The notes beneath the pieces are model-generated. The model ran no database searches. It worked only from the letters and a program-made list of their open reading frames with translations, and was not told where the DNA came from. Made by a program: the position numbers and the translations under genes. Shown here piece by piece: positions 48,504 to 60,630 of a stretch of 64,000 nt of DNA. How positions within the stretch are numbered: position 1 is the stretch's first letter; each line of letters opens with the position of its first letter. The stretch spans positions 2,294,001 through 2,358,000 of the forward strand of contig JABELC010000002.1 in NCBI GenBank assembly GCA_028455995.1, given 5' to 3'. The DNA comes from Scleromitrula shiraiana. Lineage: Eukaryota; Ascomycota; Leotiomycetes; Helotiales; Sclerotiniaceae.

Positions 48504-50509
48504 ATGGCCCCTTCTGCAGTTACTTCTGAAATACTCGCTGTCAATGCTATTCCCTCATTGAAAGAGCCCTTATCAAAATCGACTGAGATTTCGGCTTCTC
48601 TGAGCAACGAAAACGAAACAAATGGGCATGAATCAACTGAGAAGACTTCATCAGTATTCAGACCAATTCCACAGCCTCAATTCAAAATTGAAGAGCATCC
48701 AGTAGATGTAGTTTCTAATCTAAAGGTACACCATACATCTCCTATTCTGCGTTTGCACACATTGAGTAATTGGGTAGGTTGCAGTCATAGGAGCAGGTCT
48801 TGCCGGAATCAACGCAGGAATATTGTTACCTGCTAAAGTTCCTGGTATTCAATTGACCATCTTCGAAAAAAATGCCGATGTTGGCGGAACCTGGTTTGAA
48901 AATATATATCCAGGGGTTCGATGTGATATTCCCTCAAACGTTTACCGTAGGCGCACCATTCACTTAAACTTATCCCATTTATTTCTCCTATACTCCCCAT
49001 CTCTTTCTTCTGGGCGGATGTCAACTAACATCAATATTCACAGAATCGACCTACGAACCTAAAACTAACTGGTCTGAAGAATATGCACAGGGTGCCGAAA
49101 TCAGGGAGTATTGGCAAGATGTTGCACGAAAGCACAACATTTACCAATATCTTAAATTCAAGCACAATATCGTCAGAGCATCTTGGAATGAAGATAATGC
49201 AAAGTGGACTTTGAGTATTGAAAATTTAGAAACTGGGCAAAAGTTTGAAGAGCAATTTGAAGTATTGATTACTGCAATTGGCCGCTTCAATGATTGGAAA
49301 TTACCAGATTATCCTGGAATTAATACCTACAAGGGACATCTACGCCATTCATCAAATTGGGATCCAAGTTTTGATCCCACCGGCAAGAATGTTGCAGTAA
49401 TTGGAAATGGTGCTAGTGGATTGCAAGTAGTCCCTACCCTTCAGAAGGTTGTGAAACATTTAGACCATTATGCAAGAAGCAAAACCTGGATTGCGGGATC
49501 ATTTGGAGGAGAAGGTGAAGGCCGAACACTTGAGCCGAAATACTTTTCTCCGGAAGTACTGAAATCTCTGGAGGATCCAGACCAATATCATAAATTTCGC
49601 AAAGAGCTAGAGAATAAGTTTTATCACATCTTCTCAACCGTTTTCAAGAACACGAAAGACAATAAGGTTCTTGAAGAAGAATTTCGGAAATTGATGGCCG
49701 AACGTCTGAAGAAGAAACCGGAGTTATTAGATGATATTATTCCCGATTTCGCTCCATCTTGTCGACGATTAACGCCAGGACCAGGATATCTCGAAGCGCT
49801 TACTGAAGATAATGTCTCATTCATAAGAACTCCAATCGAGAGGTTCACTGAAGAGGGGATTGTCACCTCAGATGGTATTGAGCGAAAGGTCGATGCAGTC
49901 ATATGTTCAACTGGTGCAAACATAGACATGCGACCACCATTTCCGATCATTGCCAATGGCCAGAATTTACGTGATGTATGGGACCCAGATCCTATCGCAT
50001 ATCTTGGTGTTGCAACACCTTCGTTTCCGAACCTTCTGTTCATCGCTGGTCCCAATTCTGCTGGGTATAGTGGTACTGTTCCAAATCAGACGGAGACACA
50101 GATAACTTATTTGGCAAGATTGCTACGGAAGGTTAGCCAACAAGGAATCAAGACTTTTGTTCCGTCAAGAGACGCAACAAACGATTTCATTGCCTATAGT
50201 GATGCTTTCTTCCCCAGAACCGTATGGACGGGCAACTGCAGTTCTTGGGCCAATGGGGGTAGACCAGAAGGAAGAGTTCATGGCCATTGGCCTGGAAGTG
50301 CGTCGCATGTTAATTTTATAAGAAGGGATCCGAGGTGGGAAGACTGGGAATGGACTTATAAGTCCCAGACCGGGAATCGGTTTGCATATTTTGGGAATGG
50401 ATGGACTGTGAAAGAAACAATTGATGGGAGTGACTTAACCCCTTATCTTAAACGGCCGGATCAGATCGATCTGAGAAGTTATCATGAGCAATGGTTTGAG
50501 GGTTTATAG
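48504..50509 (+). CDS. type I Baeyer-Villiger monooxygenase (FAD/NADPH)
   Basis: Three exons, 48504-48725, 48778-48946 and 49044-50509, give 618 residues. The 52 bp and 97 bp introns restore LK-VAVIGAGLAGINAG and NVY-QSTYEPKTNWSEE. The FAD Rossmann site GAGLAG lies near 79, followed by ADVGGTWFENIYPGVRCD, a standard Baeyer-Villiger segment. The family fingerprint F-x-G-x3-H-x3-W appears as YKGHLRHSSNWD near 226-237, with Tyr for Phe. The NADPH Rossmann site GNGASG lies near 251-256. The enzyme should insert oxygen next to a ketone to form an ester or lactone. The N-terminal 75 residues are variable. No defect is seen. It sits between the FMN monooxygenase and an UNC93-like transporter, an arrangement typical of small oxidative pathways. 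Confidence 0.93.
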
Positions 50510-51137
50510 GTTGATAGCTACAGAACTTGATAGTTGGTTCGCATGTATAACAGTACTACTAGGGCACATCTGATATGAGTAACCCGCGCATTAGAACCTT
50601 CATGTTAAATCTGAACGATTTTCTTTTGTCTCCCAAATAACTAATTTGGCCATCCCGTCAATAATATTTCCTACTATTATCTCAATTGTTTTGATAACCT
50701 GTAAGTTTCAAATACAAAATCTCACCACAATCGAAGAGGGTCTAGAACTCCGGGGTTAGTTATCTTCGTGAAGTAACATTATATGACGGCCCATCCTGAT
50801 GCCCATGACATTATATCTTGCTAAAATTCCTCCATACCAATAGTACTAATTTCCCGCTTATCGTCCATCTTTGAGCTACTCCACTCCCTCAATGTGATGC
50901 AGTGTAATGCTTGCTGGTTGGTTATATAATATGCGCCATAACAATGACCATATGCCGTGCTCAGCACGTCATGTCCAAGTTATCGTGCGTGCATACATAG
51001 GAAAACCCACTCCAACATATACAGATTTGGAGAATAAGATACATCGCAGCTGCCATCTGGAAAGTGAAATGTTCTTTCTCGGCATCATTAGACGATTGCT
51101 TATGTGGTACTAAGGATAACTATCTATCACAATCACA
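50510..51137. other. intergenic, no gene seen
   Basis: 0.63 kb between the Baeyer-Villiger gene and the transporter (same strand). Nothing specific was identified; the right part should hold the transporter promoter. Confidence 0.45.
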
Positions 51138-52712
51138 ATGACATCTCCGGATAAAGCCGAAATCATCGATACTTCGACCTCGGATCATGATAATGAGGCC
51201 TTACCTAGCAACCATCAAGATGTGAAAGGTATGGATTTGTATCCATCCCCAATACCATACTCGAATCTAACAATAAGCAGTAAAATGGTACCGCTCGACC
51301 CTCTACAACGCCGTAATTCTCGGCATCTGCAACTTTCTCGCCCCGGGAATCTGGGGCGCAATGAACAGTCTCGGGGCCGGAGGAGAAGAATCTCCTCATC
51401 TAGTCAATGCTGCTAACGCATTAACGTTCTGTCTGATGGTGCTATCGTGTTTTTTCTCCTCCGTCCTCGTAAAATACATTGGTATCAAAGCCGCTCTTAT
51501 CTTCGGGACAATGGGCTTCGCGCCCTATGCAGCGGGGTTGTATTGCAACAACCGATATGGAAACGAGTGGTTTGTGTTATTGGGAGCGGCACTTTGCGGC
51601 ATCTCTGCAGGAGTGTTTTGGATGGCGGAAGCGGCCATCGCACTGTCGTACCCGGAACCGAAGAACCAGGGGAGATTTTTGGGACTTTGGCTTAGTTTTC
51701 GGGTTGCGGGGCAGGTGTTGGGCGGAATTATTAATCTGGCTCTTAATGCTCACAACAGTGGGAAGGGAAAGGTTTCGTATAATGTTTACTTGGTGTTTAT
51801 TGCGTTGCAGGCGGTGGGTCCGTTTGCTGGACTTCTTCTCACGCCCCCAGAGAAAGTTCAGCGCACCGACGGCGTGATTCCTAACTTGCGGATCGTCGAT
51901 TCTAGCTGGAAAGAGCTGAAACTCACTTCGGAATTGTTCTTTTCGAAATACTTTCTCTTGCTCGTTCCTCTTATTGCACAAGGCGTGTATAGCGAGGCAG
52001 TCATGTTCACTTATGAATCTGTTTGGTTAAGTGTCCGTGCACGAGCTCTAGGTTCATTTCTTTCTGGCATTGTTGCAATACTTGCGGGGAACTTATTAGG
52101 TGCTTTTCTGGACAGAAAGAAGTGGCCACTGAAGAGAAGGGCTAGATGGTCTTTCATTGGTATTCTGGGATTGCAGGGTGTTTGGTGGATTTGGGGAACT
52201 GTTTTGGTAACTAAGTATTATGGAGAAAGCCCACTACCATCTTATGATTGGACAGATGGGGGCAAGTTTGTGAAGACCTTCTTGCTATTCCTGGGTTGGG
52301 TTTCGGGTTTTCAGATCAACTATTTATACTTGTGAGTACTACCATGCTCATTGGAAGTGCCTGGTGATTTGTTAATATGGTATAGGTATTTCATCGTGGG
52401 AAACCTTGCAAAGACTCCCGAGGAAGTCGTGAGAATCGCAGCGTTGCTGAGAGGAACCGAATCAGCTGTTCAAGCTGTTAGTGTGAGTATTCTATACATC
52501 TTATCTATTTCAGATAATTTTGAAGTTCTATTGCTAACAGTAACCTGCAGTACGGATTGGACAGTATCACAGTGATGGGTGAGATTGGAGGTGTCTATCT
52601 TAATTTTGGACTTTGGGCCCTTGCACTGATCCCCGGGTGGCTAGTTGTGAAAGAAATTGGAGTGACCCTTGGTGATAGAAAGATTGAAAGGGAACGAGGA
52701 AGCTATGAATAA
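51138..52712 (+). CDS. UNC93-like major facilitator membrane protein
   Basis: Four exons, 51138-51228, 51281-52331, 52386-52482 and 52551-52712, give 466 residues. Introns are 52, 54 and 68 bp with TCTAAC, TGTTAAT and GCTAAC branch-like sites. The acidic cytosolic N-terminus is followed by VKWYRSTLYNAVILGICNFL and PGIWGAMNSLGAGG, the characteristic start of fungal UNC93-like/DUF895 proteins. About eleven to twelve hydrophobic helices can be counted. The last exons add YFIVGNLAKTPEEVVRIAAL, RGTESAVQAVSYGLDSI and the final helix. The family is distantly related to MFS carriers; substrates are unknown. It may export or import a product of the adjacent monooxygenases. All phases close, and the gene looks intact. 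Confidence 0.88.
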
Positions 52713-53903
52713 TAAGTGGTATAATGAAGGATTAAGGAGGAGGAAAGTCAGCTAGACTATTGGACTTTGTTCTAAAATAGTGAATATATCGTTCGATGAG
52801 ATGATAGACCAAGTATACCACGCGGTGCACGAAACTATCCGCACACCTAATACCTCAAAATCCAACAATCTCAAAAATACTCCTTCAAACTAGAAATTAT
52901 ATTAAAACAACCATAAATTATTTTAACAAAAGAGTTTGAACAAAATCAAAATTTCAAGTATATTTTACAATTCTTCAAAAATTGAAGCTATTTTATATAT
53001 TCTTTTAGAATTGTTTTATTTTATTGGACAGAGGGAGTTTTTAGGAGAAACTTTCTTCGACTTTCAAACCGTGCCAGACTTTGCAGCTGAATTAAGTGCA
53101 GGGGTCGCTAAACATAAACATACCGAATCTGCTGGCTTCCACTTCCAAAGCATTCACATCATCAAGCTCAGAACATCCTATTCATCCATCTATTAAACAC
53201 AAGCTAAGACAAAATGGCCTGCAGTTTGTTGCGTTTAACGCGCACTCTGAGGCACAACACTATGATCATGACTGGCAATGAATCAATGCTAGAAAGGGAA
53301 AATAATGCGATGCGATCAATCACGTGATGAATTGATTTCTCAACCTAACTTCAACGTCTAGTGTCGAATATGCTTGTGGGTTTTGCAAGATTTCGTGCAT
53401 GCCCGAAAATCAGATGTGCCTCAGAAGGATCGATACAGCACCGTTCGGTCGTATTCTCATCATGGATCTGCTCCATTCTGTTACCGTTTCTTCCCTGGTC
53501 ATAATCGGAATTTTCTTCCATGATTCATCAAAGATTGCTACTGAACCCGAGCGCGAGTTTCTGAAGATATAAAAGAGTATACATAACAAATGCAGGTCTT
53601 ACAGACACCTAACGCCGAAAAACAAACCCCTTTCCTCCCGCATCAAATTCCTTCACCCAGATAACCGGCTCGTATCATAAGTTACTTAACATTCTTCAGT
53701 ACTCATGGGTGTAGTACGTCGAGCTGTTTTTCATTCATGTTATCGCGACTCAATATGTTCGGCCTTTAATGAGCTATTTTTTCTCGAAAGTTGCACCACA
53801 TAGGTGCTGCTGAATTCTGCGGATATTTATCAAGGTAACTCAGTGATTACTGTAAACTAGCTCTGAGGAAGTCACATTACAAGAGACTTTTCGTACCCCT
53901 TCC
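52713..53903. other. intergenic, no gene seen
   Basis: 1.2 kb between the intact transporter and the P450 pseudogene. It is AT-rich at first (52840-53030) and more balanced later. No frame or repeat is convincing. Confidence 0.45.
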
Positions 53904-55677
53904 TCATACGAAACTGGAGATACGGACCGTCATGCGATGAAGTGAGATGATCTTGTAGTTGGAACTCTTTGACCTTATCTCTACCATTGCGATCGCCAAG
54001 TTTACCCTCCCAACGAGTCCCAAGGGACCATCTGAACGACGAAAGTCCATGTACCAGATTGTCCTTGCTAGAGTGTTACAGACCTCCATATAAGCCATTG
54101 TTTTACCGGCACAACCTCTTGGACCTAGCGAGAATGGACTAAAGGGTAATCGTGCTCGTTCGACAGCTTCCTTCGGGTTGTCCTGCGAGACTATCCAGCG
54201 TTCAGGATTGAATGTATAAGAATCGGGGTAGCATTCTTGGTTATGGTGGACAGCGTAAATTGAACAGCCCACATCACAGCCAGCAAGGACATATTGGCCA
54301 TCAATAACTATACCACTCTCGCACACTTCTCTCCAAAGCGTACCCACCAGCTGGTGGAGACATTCTTAAAGCCTCGTCAACGCAAGCTCGGAGCCAATGG
54401 CATGATGCTAGCTTAGGACCTGTCTGAATCTCAGTGGCGGTTGAAAGTGTGTCTCTCACTTAAGATACGAGCTTATTATAACAAGCTGGATATCTAGAGA
54501 GATATAAAAAAAGCCGCCGCGAGAGCAGTAGAACTTGTATCAGCTCCTGTAACTATATATCAATATGGTCATATTCTTAACAGGCAAACATAACTAACCA
54601 GCGATCAGAAGGAACCGACTTTCGGTCCAAATTTCTTGTTGGGAGAATCCTCTACTAGTCTCCGGATCTTTGGCATTAATGATGAATGAAAACAGATCGT
54701 TCCTCGCATCTTCATCTATATTCATTCTCCACTGTACAAGATCCGACATGGGTTTCACAAATTTTGCACGCATCTTGATGCTTCCCGGATACAAAAGCTC
54801 CTCGAGCTTATACTTTGCCAATTCTGGATATTGGCAATATATTGCAGATATACGAGTTGTTGCTTCTACTCCATCGATTAGGGAATAATAATTATCTGAT
54901 TTCTTTTGCATTTCAAAAGATTGCCCGAAACCAAACTCTCCCATAATTTCGTAGCCAAGATGCTTACATTTCGGGGACATATCGATTGGCGTTAACCACT
55001 CATCAATACCTCTACTCTGCGTTACCGTCGTTGCTAGATTGTTAACAAATACATCGATTAATTCCAGCATCGTGGGCTCAAATAATCTCATAGACTGGTC
55101 GGAAAGACCCTGCCCGATGATCTTTCTCTTGTGCTTATGGATTGACTTGTCTATAGCGGTTTGAATGTTGTACACTCCTGGTGCAGGAAGAATTGGCAAA
55201 TACCCCTTCGATCTCTGTACGTTCTTAGAGTGGTAGATGTCTTGATGTAGGTCAGCGTGAACTTAGAAGCGCCGAGTCTAAGCTCACCATTCATTGCTGT
55301 TGCAGAATCAAAGATGACCTTTTAGGGCCCTGACGCATAACACTCCCCGGAGTATATCAGTCAATGCTCGAAATTTGAATACTGAGTTTATACAAACCCC
55401 ATTTCCGATGTCCTTGATGGGTTCTGATATGAAGCTGACCTCTGGCACTATGGTAGGCACAATACAAGTCTGTGAACTTTGCAAGCCATGGACCAGGTAA
55501 GCTAGCTAATGGATGATATGTGATTCGATAGATACCGACGACGATAAACTGGAAGCATCAGTGAAACGTTCGAATTCTTGAATAGTATGAAGGTTGGTGC
55601 ACCTTGATAAAGACGAAGCATAATGTGATAGCTATCACTCGTGGGATTATTGAGAAAACACTCACTAATTCAACCAT
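53904..55677 (-). pseudogene. cytochrome P450 pseudogene
   Basis: Read on the minus strand from 55677. An N-terminal membrane anchor (MVELVSVFSIIPRVIAITLC) is followed by a likely intron and HPLASLPGPWLAKFTDLY. SATAMN-DIYHSKNVQRSKG spans another intron, then the body MPILPAPGVYNIQTAI to FLLIAG-ADTSSTALAAAF. The K-helix is EALR, PERW is at FNPERW and the heme loop is FSLGPRGCAGK. The frame is broken at least four times: near 55320-55328 (one base lost after CCTAAAA), at the seven-T tract 54506-54512 (one base too many), by the in-frame stop TAA at 54460-54462, and by an extra base in the G run near 54343-54345. All main P450 landmarks survive, so decay is recent. Sequencing error could explain single homopolymer shifts but not all four. 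Confidence 0.85.
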
Positions 55678-56363
55678 CTTAGAGTTCTGAGATATCCTTA
55701 TGGTCAAGAGATTTTCTCGATACTTTTCAGATATCTACGTTTTCCGGAGAAAATTGTAGATCTGCCGGACACATATTGCTTAACAATCGTTTGACTCTCA
55801 AGGAGTTACTTTACTACTTAGCTGGTTAGCTGCTCGCTGCACGCCTAGGTAACCAGCATATCATTCTACAATAGTTTTACTATTCTAAAATATGTTTCAT
55901 ACTAAAAATCGTAACGCTCTGTTAATACTACATAGCACGGATGTGCAAGGATTCAAGAGTACAGTGCATGTAAGTAAGATTGCATCGTATTATTCCGATT
56001 GGCCGAATCGCGAGGTAATAAATTCTTAATAACTTACGTATACTTCCGTATAAGATTGTATTTTGACAATCCTGGGCGAAGTCGCTGCAAGATTGTGGCA
56101 TAGATGCAATAAATTGTTAAGACAATTCATAATCCATGTAAGCAAGATTTTATATTTACTGTATAATTGGTCTATTGTTTATTATACCTCTTGTAGACAA
56201 GTTGTTGAATTTATTTGCACTAACAACATATATTCATTAAAGTAACACACAGTGTCGTTTACTCGGTAATCATACCTGTTGTTCAATGTTGCATGTGGAT
56301 GTTTTGGACTGATCAGTTGCTGGGTTTCGAAAATGTCCATCCTCAATGCACACACGATTTGCA
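55678..56363. other. intergenic between two pseudogenes
   Basis: 0.69 kb of AT-rich sequence with no recognisable element. Confidence 0.4.
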
Positions 56364-58443
56364 TCACACTTCCTTTACAAGGGTGATCTGCGGTTTCCCC
56401 CAAAGCATACAAACTGTCAAAATCTGTGCCGCCGCAAATCCAACAAGGATTTGCATTTGGATTTTGTAACCTTCCAAAAAAGTAGTCAGAATTTTAGTCT
56501 GTATTCCTGGTGAGAACGTCTGGATCGCTGCAGTTGATTGTAAAAGTGCGGCTGGCTGGGTAGTATCGATGGTATCTCTGAGATGGGTGGTGAGATAGTT
56601 GTTCATCACACTTGATGTGATCGCCAAACCCATAGCGCCTCCTAACACACGAAATTGAAGAAGCGCTCCGCTCGAGATTGCTACAAGGGTCAACCAGTCA
56701 GTCAATCGATGTTCACTGAGCTTCCTCGAGAAAGCGGGAGGGGAACTCCAATACGCATACCTATATCTCTTGACTCCACAACGTGTGGTGGAATCACCAA
56801 GCAAATTCCAAATACCATTCCTACACCGAAACCGGACAGGACTTCGTAGCCATAGATTGTAGCGAAGACAGTATTCCTTTTTGGAAGGGCCGACATAAGT
56901 GCGACTCCTACGAGCTGTAGGGATGAGCCAATGAATATGAGGTAGATAGGGGGGACTCTAAATTTTGCAGCGATAACGTTGACTGCTACACTACCGAAAG
57001 AAAGGAGAAAGTTAAAAGGTATCGATACAGCCGCACTCCAGCTTCAAAAGGTGATAACCCGTCAACGGCTTGAAAACATTGTGGTACATTAATGGTGATG
57101 ACGTTATATGGTATACCAGAAAGAAAAGACAATCTGAATTTGTTAGAATTCTGACTTAACAATTACAGTACTAATGAAACTCACAGCAATACACCCATCC
57201 ATTCACGGTTGAAGATAAAGCGCCACGGAAATATCGGCTCTGGTCGTCGTTTGTCATCTGTTATGAACCGCTCATTGACCATAAAAAGAATCCATAATAA
57301 TGAGGAAACAGCCAGTAAGTAGATAGAGGTAGCCGAGCTCCAGGTGAATTGTGTTCCTCTCTCGAGTAGAGCAGTGACAAGTAAAAGTGAAGCTCCCAAA
57401 AGAAGTGGTGTGCCGATGATATCAATCTTCAGCAATGAGGCAACACTAAGCCGCTGCTTGATTGAAGGGGCAACATAGGATTTATCTCCTTGGCAAGGGA
57501 AATTCTTTGGAATAGTAACAATAAGCAGGATTAGTATCACAGCACCAGCGGGAGCACTTTGATCTGTTTAGCTACAATTCATCAGGAGGTAAGGTGTACT
57601 GACTTGAGCAAAAAGATCCATATCCAAGTGGAATTTTCACTGATCCCCCCACCAATCAGTGGGCCACTCAAACTTCCGAGTGCTGTCATACCGGAGAGCA
57701 AAGCTGCCTAGATAGGATATTTTTCCGTGGGAACCATCTCATACGCAATAACCAACGCCATGGCAACGCAGCCATCAGCGCCCACGCCTTGAAAAGTACG
57801 ACATACAATCCTAAAAGCACATCACTTTCAAAGTCCTTTCGCAAAGAGGACATTCTTTTCTTACAGTTGATTCATTGTCTGGGCGGCTCCCATCCTCCAG
57901 AAAATACCGCGAAGAGAAAAACCGCAGCAATAATACATGATTTTCGACCAAATACATCGCTGCACTTTGTCCAAATGATGATTGTCCCCGGCGTGAGGTT
58001 AATAAGATATAATTAACTATATAGATGTATTGGTAAAAGACTTACTTGCATAGGTCATTAGATAGCCTGTCAATACCCAGCCTATCTTGTTGAACCCATG
58101 AAGGTCATCTGCAATGGAAAAATAAGGCTGTACTAACTACCGTGACTTCAATATTGACTAGAAGCAGGCATAAAGAAATGCTAAAATCATGTTTCTAGTT
58201 GAAGGATTAACATGATCTTAGACAATCACTTTTAGTTGAAGGATGAACATGATCTTAGACAATCACTAACCTTAAAGTCAGTAACAATAATCTTCCTCCT
58301 GTGATAAAGCGCTGGCCATCGCTTTGCGCTACGGCGAGTGCTTCAGGAGTTTGCACTTCATCCGTGTGAGTTTTCTCAACCTTGTTGCTGGATATCACTT
58401 CTTCCTCATCATGAACAAATGTGTTTATTTCACTTGAGTTCAT
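56364..58443 (-). pseudogene. MFS drug:H+ antiporter (DHA2, 14-helix type) pseudogene
   Basis: Read on the minus strand from 58443. An acidic N-terminus (MNSSEINTFVHDEEEV) is followed by VNIEVTVVSTALF, FNKIGWVLTGYLMTYA and WTKCSDVFGRKSCIIAAVF. Then come FQGVGADGCVAMALVIAYEM, SGPLIGGGISENSTWIWIF, SGIPYNVITINVPQCF and the C-terminal QFRVLGGAMGLAITSSVMNN. These are DHA2-type landmarks. Breaks: an extra base in the five-T run at 58118-58122, a shift near 57885-57898, the in-frame TAG at 57708-57710, and a 5-base insertion near 56991-57005. Remaining splice sites are still good, for example G-GTATGC to CTTGTAG near 56766-56684, so loss seems recent. One intron holds a 35-bp direct duplication. An intact gene would have exported a toxic or secondary compound. 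Confidence 0.85.
58196..58267. repeat. 35-bp direct duplication in a pseudogene intron
   Basis: Copies at 58196-58230 and 58233-58267 differ at one base and are separated by TT. Both lie inside the first intron of the MFS pseudogene. Confidence 0.95.
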
Positions 58444-59114
58444 GGTAACAATTTGCTTTTCTACCTGTTAGCTCGAGCTGAGGACCGTATTGAAAGTTCT
58501 CCAATCCAGCGCCAATATTTGGACTGAGAGTTAGACAAATATCATCGCTAGCTACGTGATTAACCAGGCATTCTCAATCGCAAAGTTAGATTAGCCCGTT
58601 GGATATCTGGTGGGATATGCCCCGGGTCTTCGGCCGGGCATCCCTCTGAATATTCAACCCTGCTCGAAATTCAAAAAGTAATGGAATTTGTGCCATTTCT
58701 GGTTACACACTAGTTGATTTTGGTAAGAACTAAATCATTTAAATACTCAAGAACAGTCATTGGCTGAAGTTCCTTTTGATTGATTTGCTGCAATATCAAT
58801 ATCACAGATACTATCTATGTCATTCGGTTACCATTGATATATTAGTGGTATGGCTGCATTTCTTCTCGTTCAACATAACTAGGTGTTCCAGTGCGATACA
58901 GTAAGAAATCCGACAAGGTTCGCAATCACCGAAATGCTTTTATCACTACAAATTTTTGTCGAGGAGATTACTGGCATATGGGTGATTTTCATTTTCATGG
59001 AATTTACATCATGTTTCTAAGACTTTTATGGACTTCGTTTCTCATAAGAAAGTCCATTCAATGCCCATCTATAATCCTTATTGGCTTTTATGTACATCTT
59101 GCAGAAAATATTAC
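58444..59114. other. intergenic between two pseudogenes
   Basis: 0.67 kb; nothing identified. A short plus-strand frame at 58891-59154 has no family resemblance. Confidence 0.4.
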
Positions 59115-60223
59115 TCAGACCATCGAACCTGCTGATCTAGTTTGTCCAATATAAACACTGCTCTTCAAAATAGTTGCGTGATCTTCGCTCCCTTGCTTAG
59201 CAGGGATCTCAGTTGAATAACCTGTATTAGAGAGCATGATTCGCTCAGAGTGTCCATCATGAAACAAAAGGTCTACACCATGCCCTCTCAAGGTCGGCAT
59301 GCAATAAGGCAGGCGGCAATGAGATAGACGCTGGGCTCGACAATAATCCATATGAGAAGTGGAACCGCAGACCAACTTGCATCAACTTGCCACAAGAAGA
59401 AAACTGTAAATCTAATGATAGAAGTCACTAGGCCACTGTGAAGAGTTAGAAGTGTTCGAAGAATAGGAGGGGTAGCACTTACACACTTCCAGTAAGGAAT
59501 GTTAAGATTATACCAGCTCTGACTTTGGCCGAAGTATGAAGATTCCAAATCGTCGGAATCGGGATCAGCAACATTACAAGATCCGTCACAATATTTGGAA
59601 AGCTACCATATAGGAAATGAGCCTGAGAATCGAAGCAATGGCCCTTTGCAGTAGGATTTAGATGTTAGTTCCATAGAAAGTCTAATGGCGAGCACTGCCA
59701 TATGATAGTCGGGATGTTGACCACGGCTGTGATGATGAGGACAATGCCAGTTCCATAGCAACAAATGTGGAACCACCTCTGGATGAATATCTTCAAATAC
59801 AATATCAATATCGCTAGTTTTAGCAGAGTTGCAGCAACCGAGTACAAAATGGGCCTGCAATGAAACAAGTCTTCAATAAATATGGAAGTTGTTTGGGCTT
59901 GACCGCCGCCGAATGGCGCCCAACACCAGGATGCTGGACGGATACTAAGACCGTAAGCATAGAAACTTTTCAATTTCGAATGAAACAAATATAAATTGCT
60001 TACGGATGCAGGGAACAGCAACACCAATCACAAATACAAGCGTTAAGACAACAAGAAGATCATCGAATCCCAATGCATTCTTTGAAAATTTACGGGACCA
60101 AAGTCGAAGCGTCACAAATACGGTATCGATGACGATGAAAGCAATTGCTGTGTTTATGAGTTGATCACCTTTGTACTCTTTAAGGTAACTCGGAGAGGAA
60201 ATAGCCTGTGTACCAGAAGACAT
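59115..60223 (-). pseudogene. PTH11/rhodopsin-type seven-helix membrane protein pseudogene
   Basis: Read on the minus strand from 60223: MSSGTQAISSPSYLKEY, helix INTAIAFIVIDTVFVTLRLW, RKFSKNALGFDDLLVVLTLV, then an intron to LSVQHPGVGRHSAAVKPKQL. Later come RPILYSVAATLLKLAILILY, FGTVNIPTIIWQCSPLDF-like sequence and FPNIVTDLVMLLIPIPTIWN, then GLVTSIIRFTVFF. This is the pattern of the fungal rhodopsin-domain (PTH11-like) family, with its LRLWSR and DD in helix 2. Breaks: a one-base shift near 59865, an in-frame TAA at 59665-59667 (WN-stop-HLNPTAKGHCFD), and a shift near 59300 where IACRP should continue to TLRG. With three breaks it is not expressed as one protein. Confidence 0.8.
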
Positions 60224-60630
60224 GATGAATCAATGGTCCGGAGAAGTCATCAGAAAGAAGTGGTTCACTCTTCAAGTACTAGACGTCACTGAACGTAAAG
60301 ATTACAGGACAAGCTGGATAGTGGCCATCCACTTGAACTGGTGTGGCATAGAAGTTTCAAAGCGATAACGTGCAGATAATCGCTTAGTAAGACGCAACGT
60401 TGCAATACTTATGTAAGTTTCTTACAATTCTTCAGGTTTTCAACGGCAAAGTCACTTTGTCTTTTTCTCTCACAAGATTCTCTACCTTGCACAAAAGGAC
60501 GGTCTCGATACCATCATATAAGACATAACTTCCGAGATCGTGATTGTTCTACCACTTGAATCCTTCTGACTTCCTTCTCCATCATATACCCATCTAACTA
60601 GGGTTTATCACAACCATCGTCATTGCCATC
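60224..60630. other. intergenic, promoter side of the desaturase
   Basis: 0.4 kb between the PTH11-like pseudogene start (minus) and the desaturase start (plus). Pyrimidine-rich stretches occur near 60450-60600. No motif is claimed. Confidence 0.4.

Noticed and set aside
53904..60223. RIP as cause of the three pseudogenes
   Set aside because: The breaks are mostly one- to five-base indels, and the stops do not need C-to-T changes; there is no strong AT shift against neighbours.
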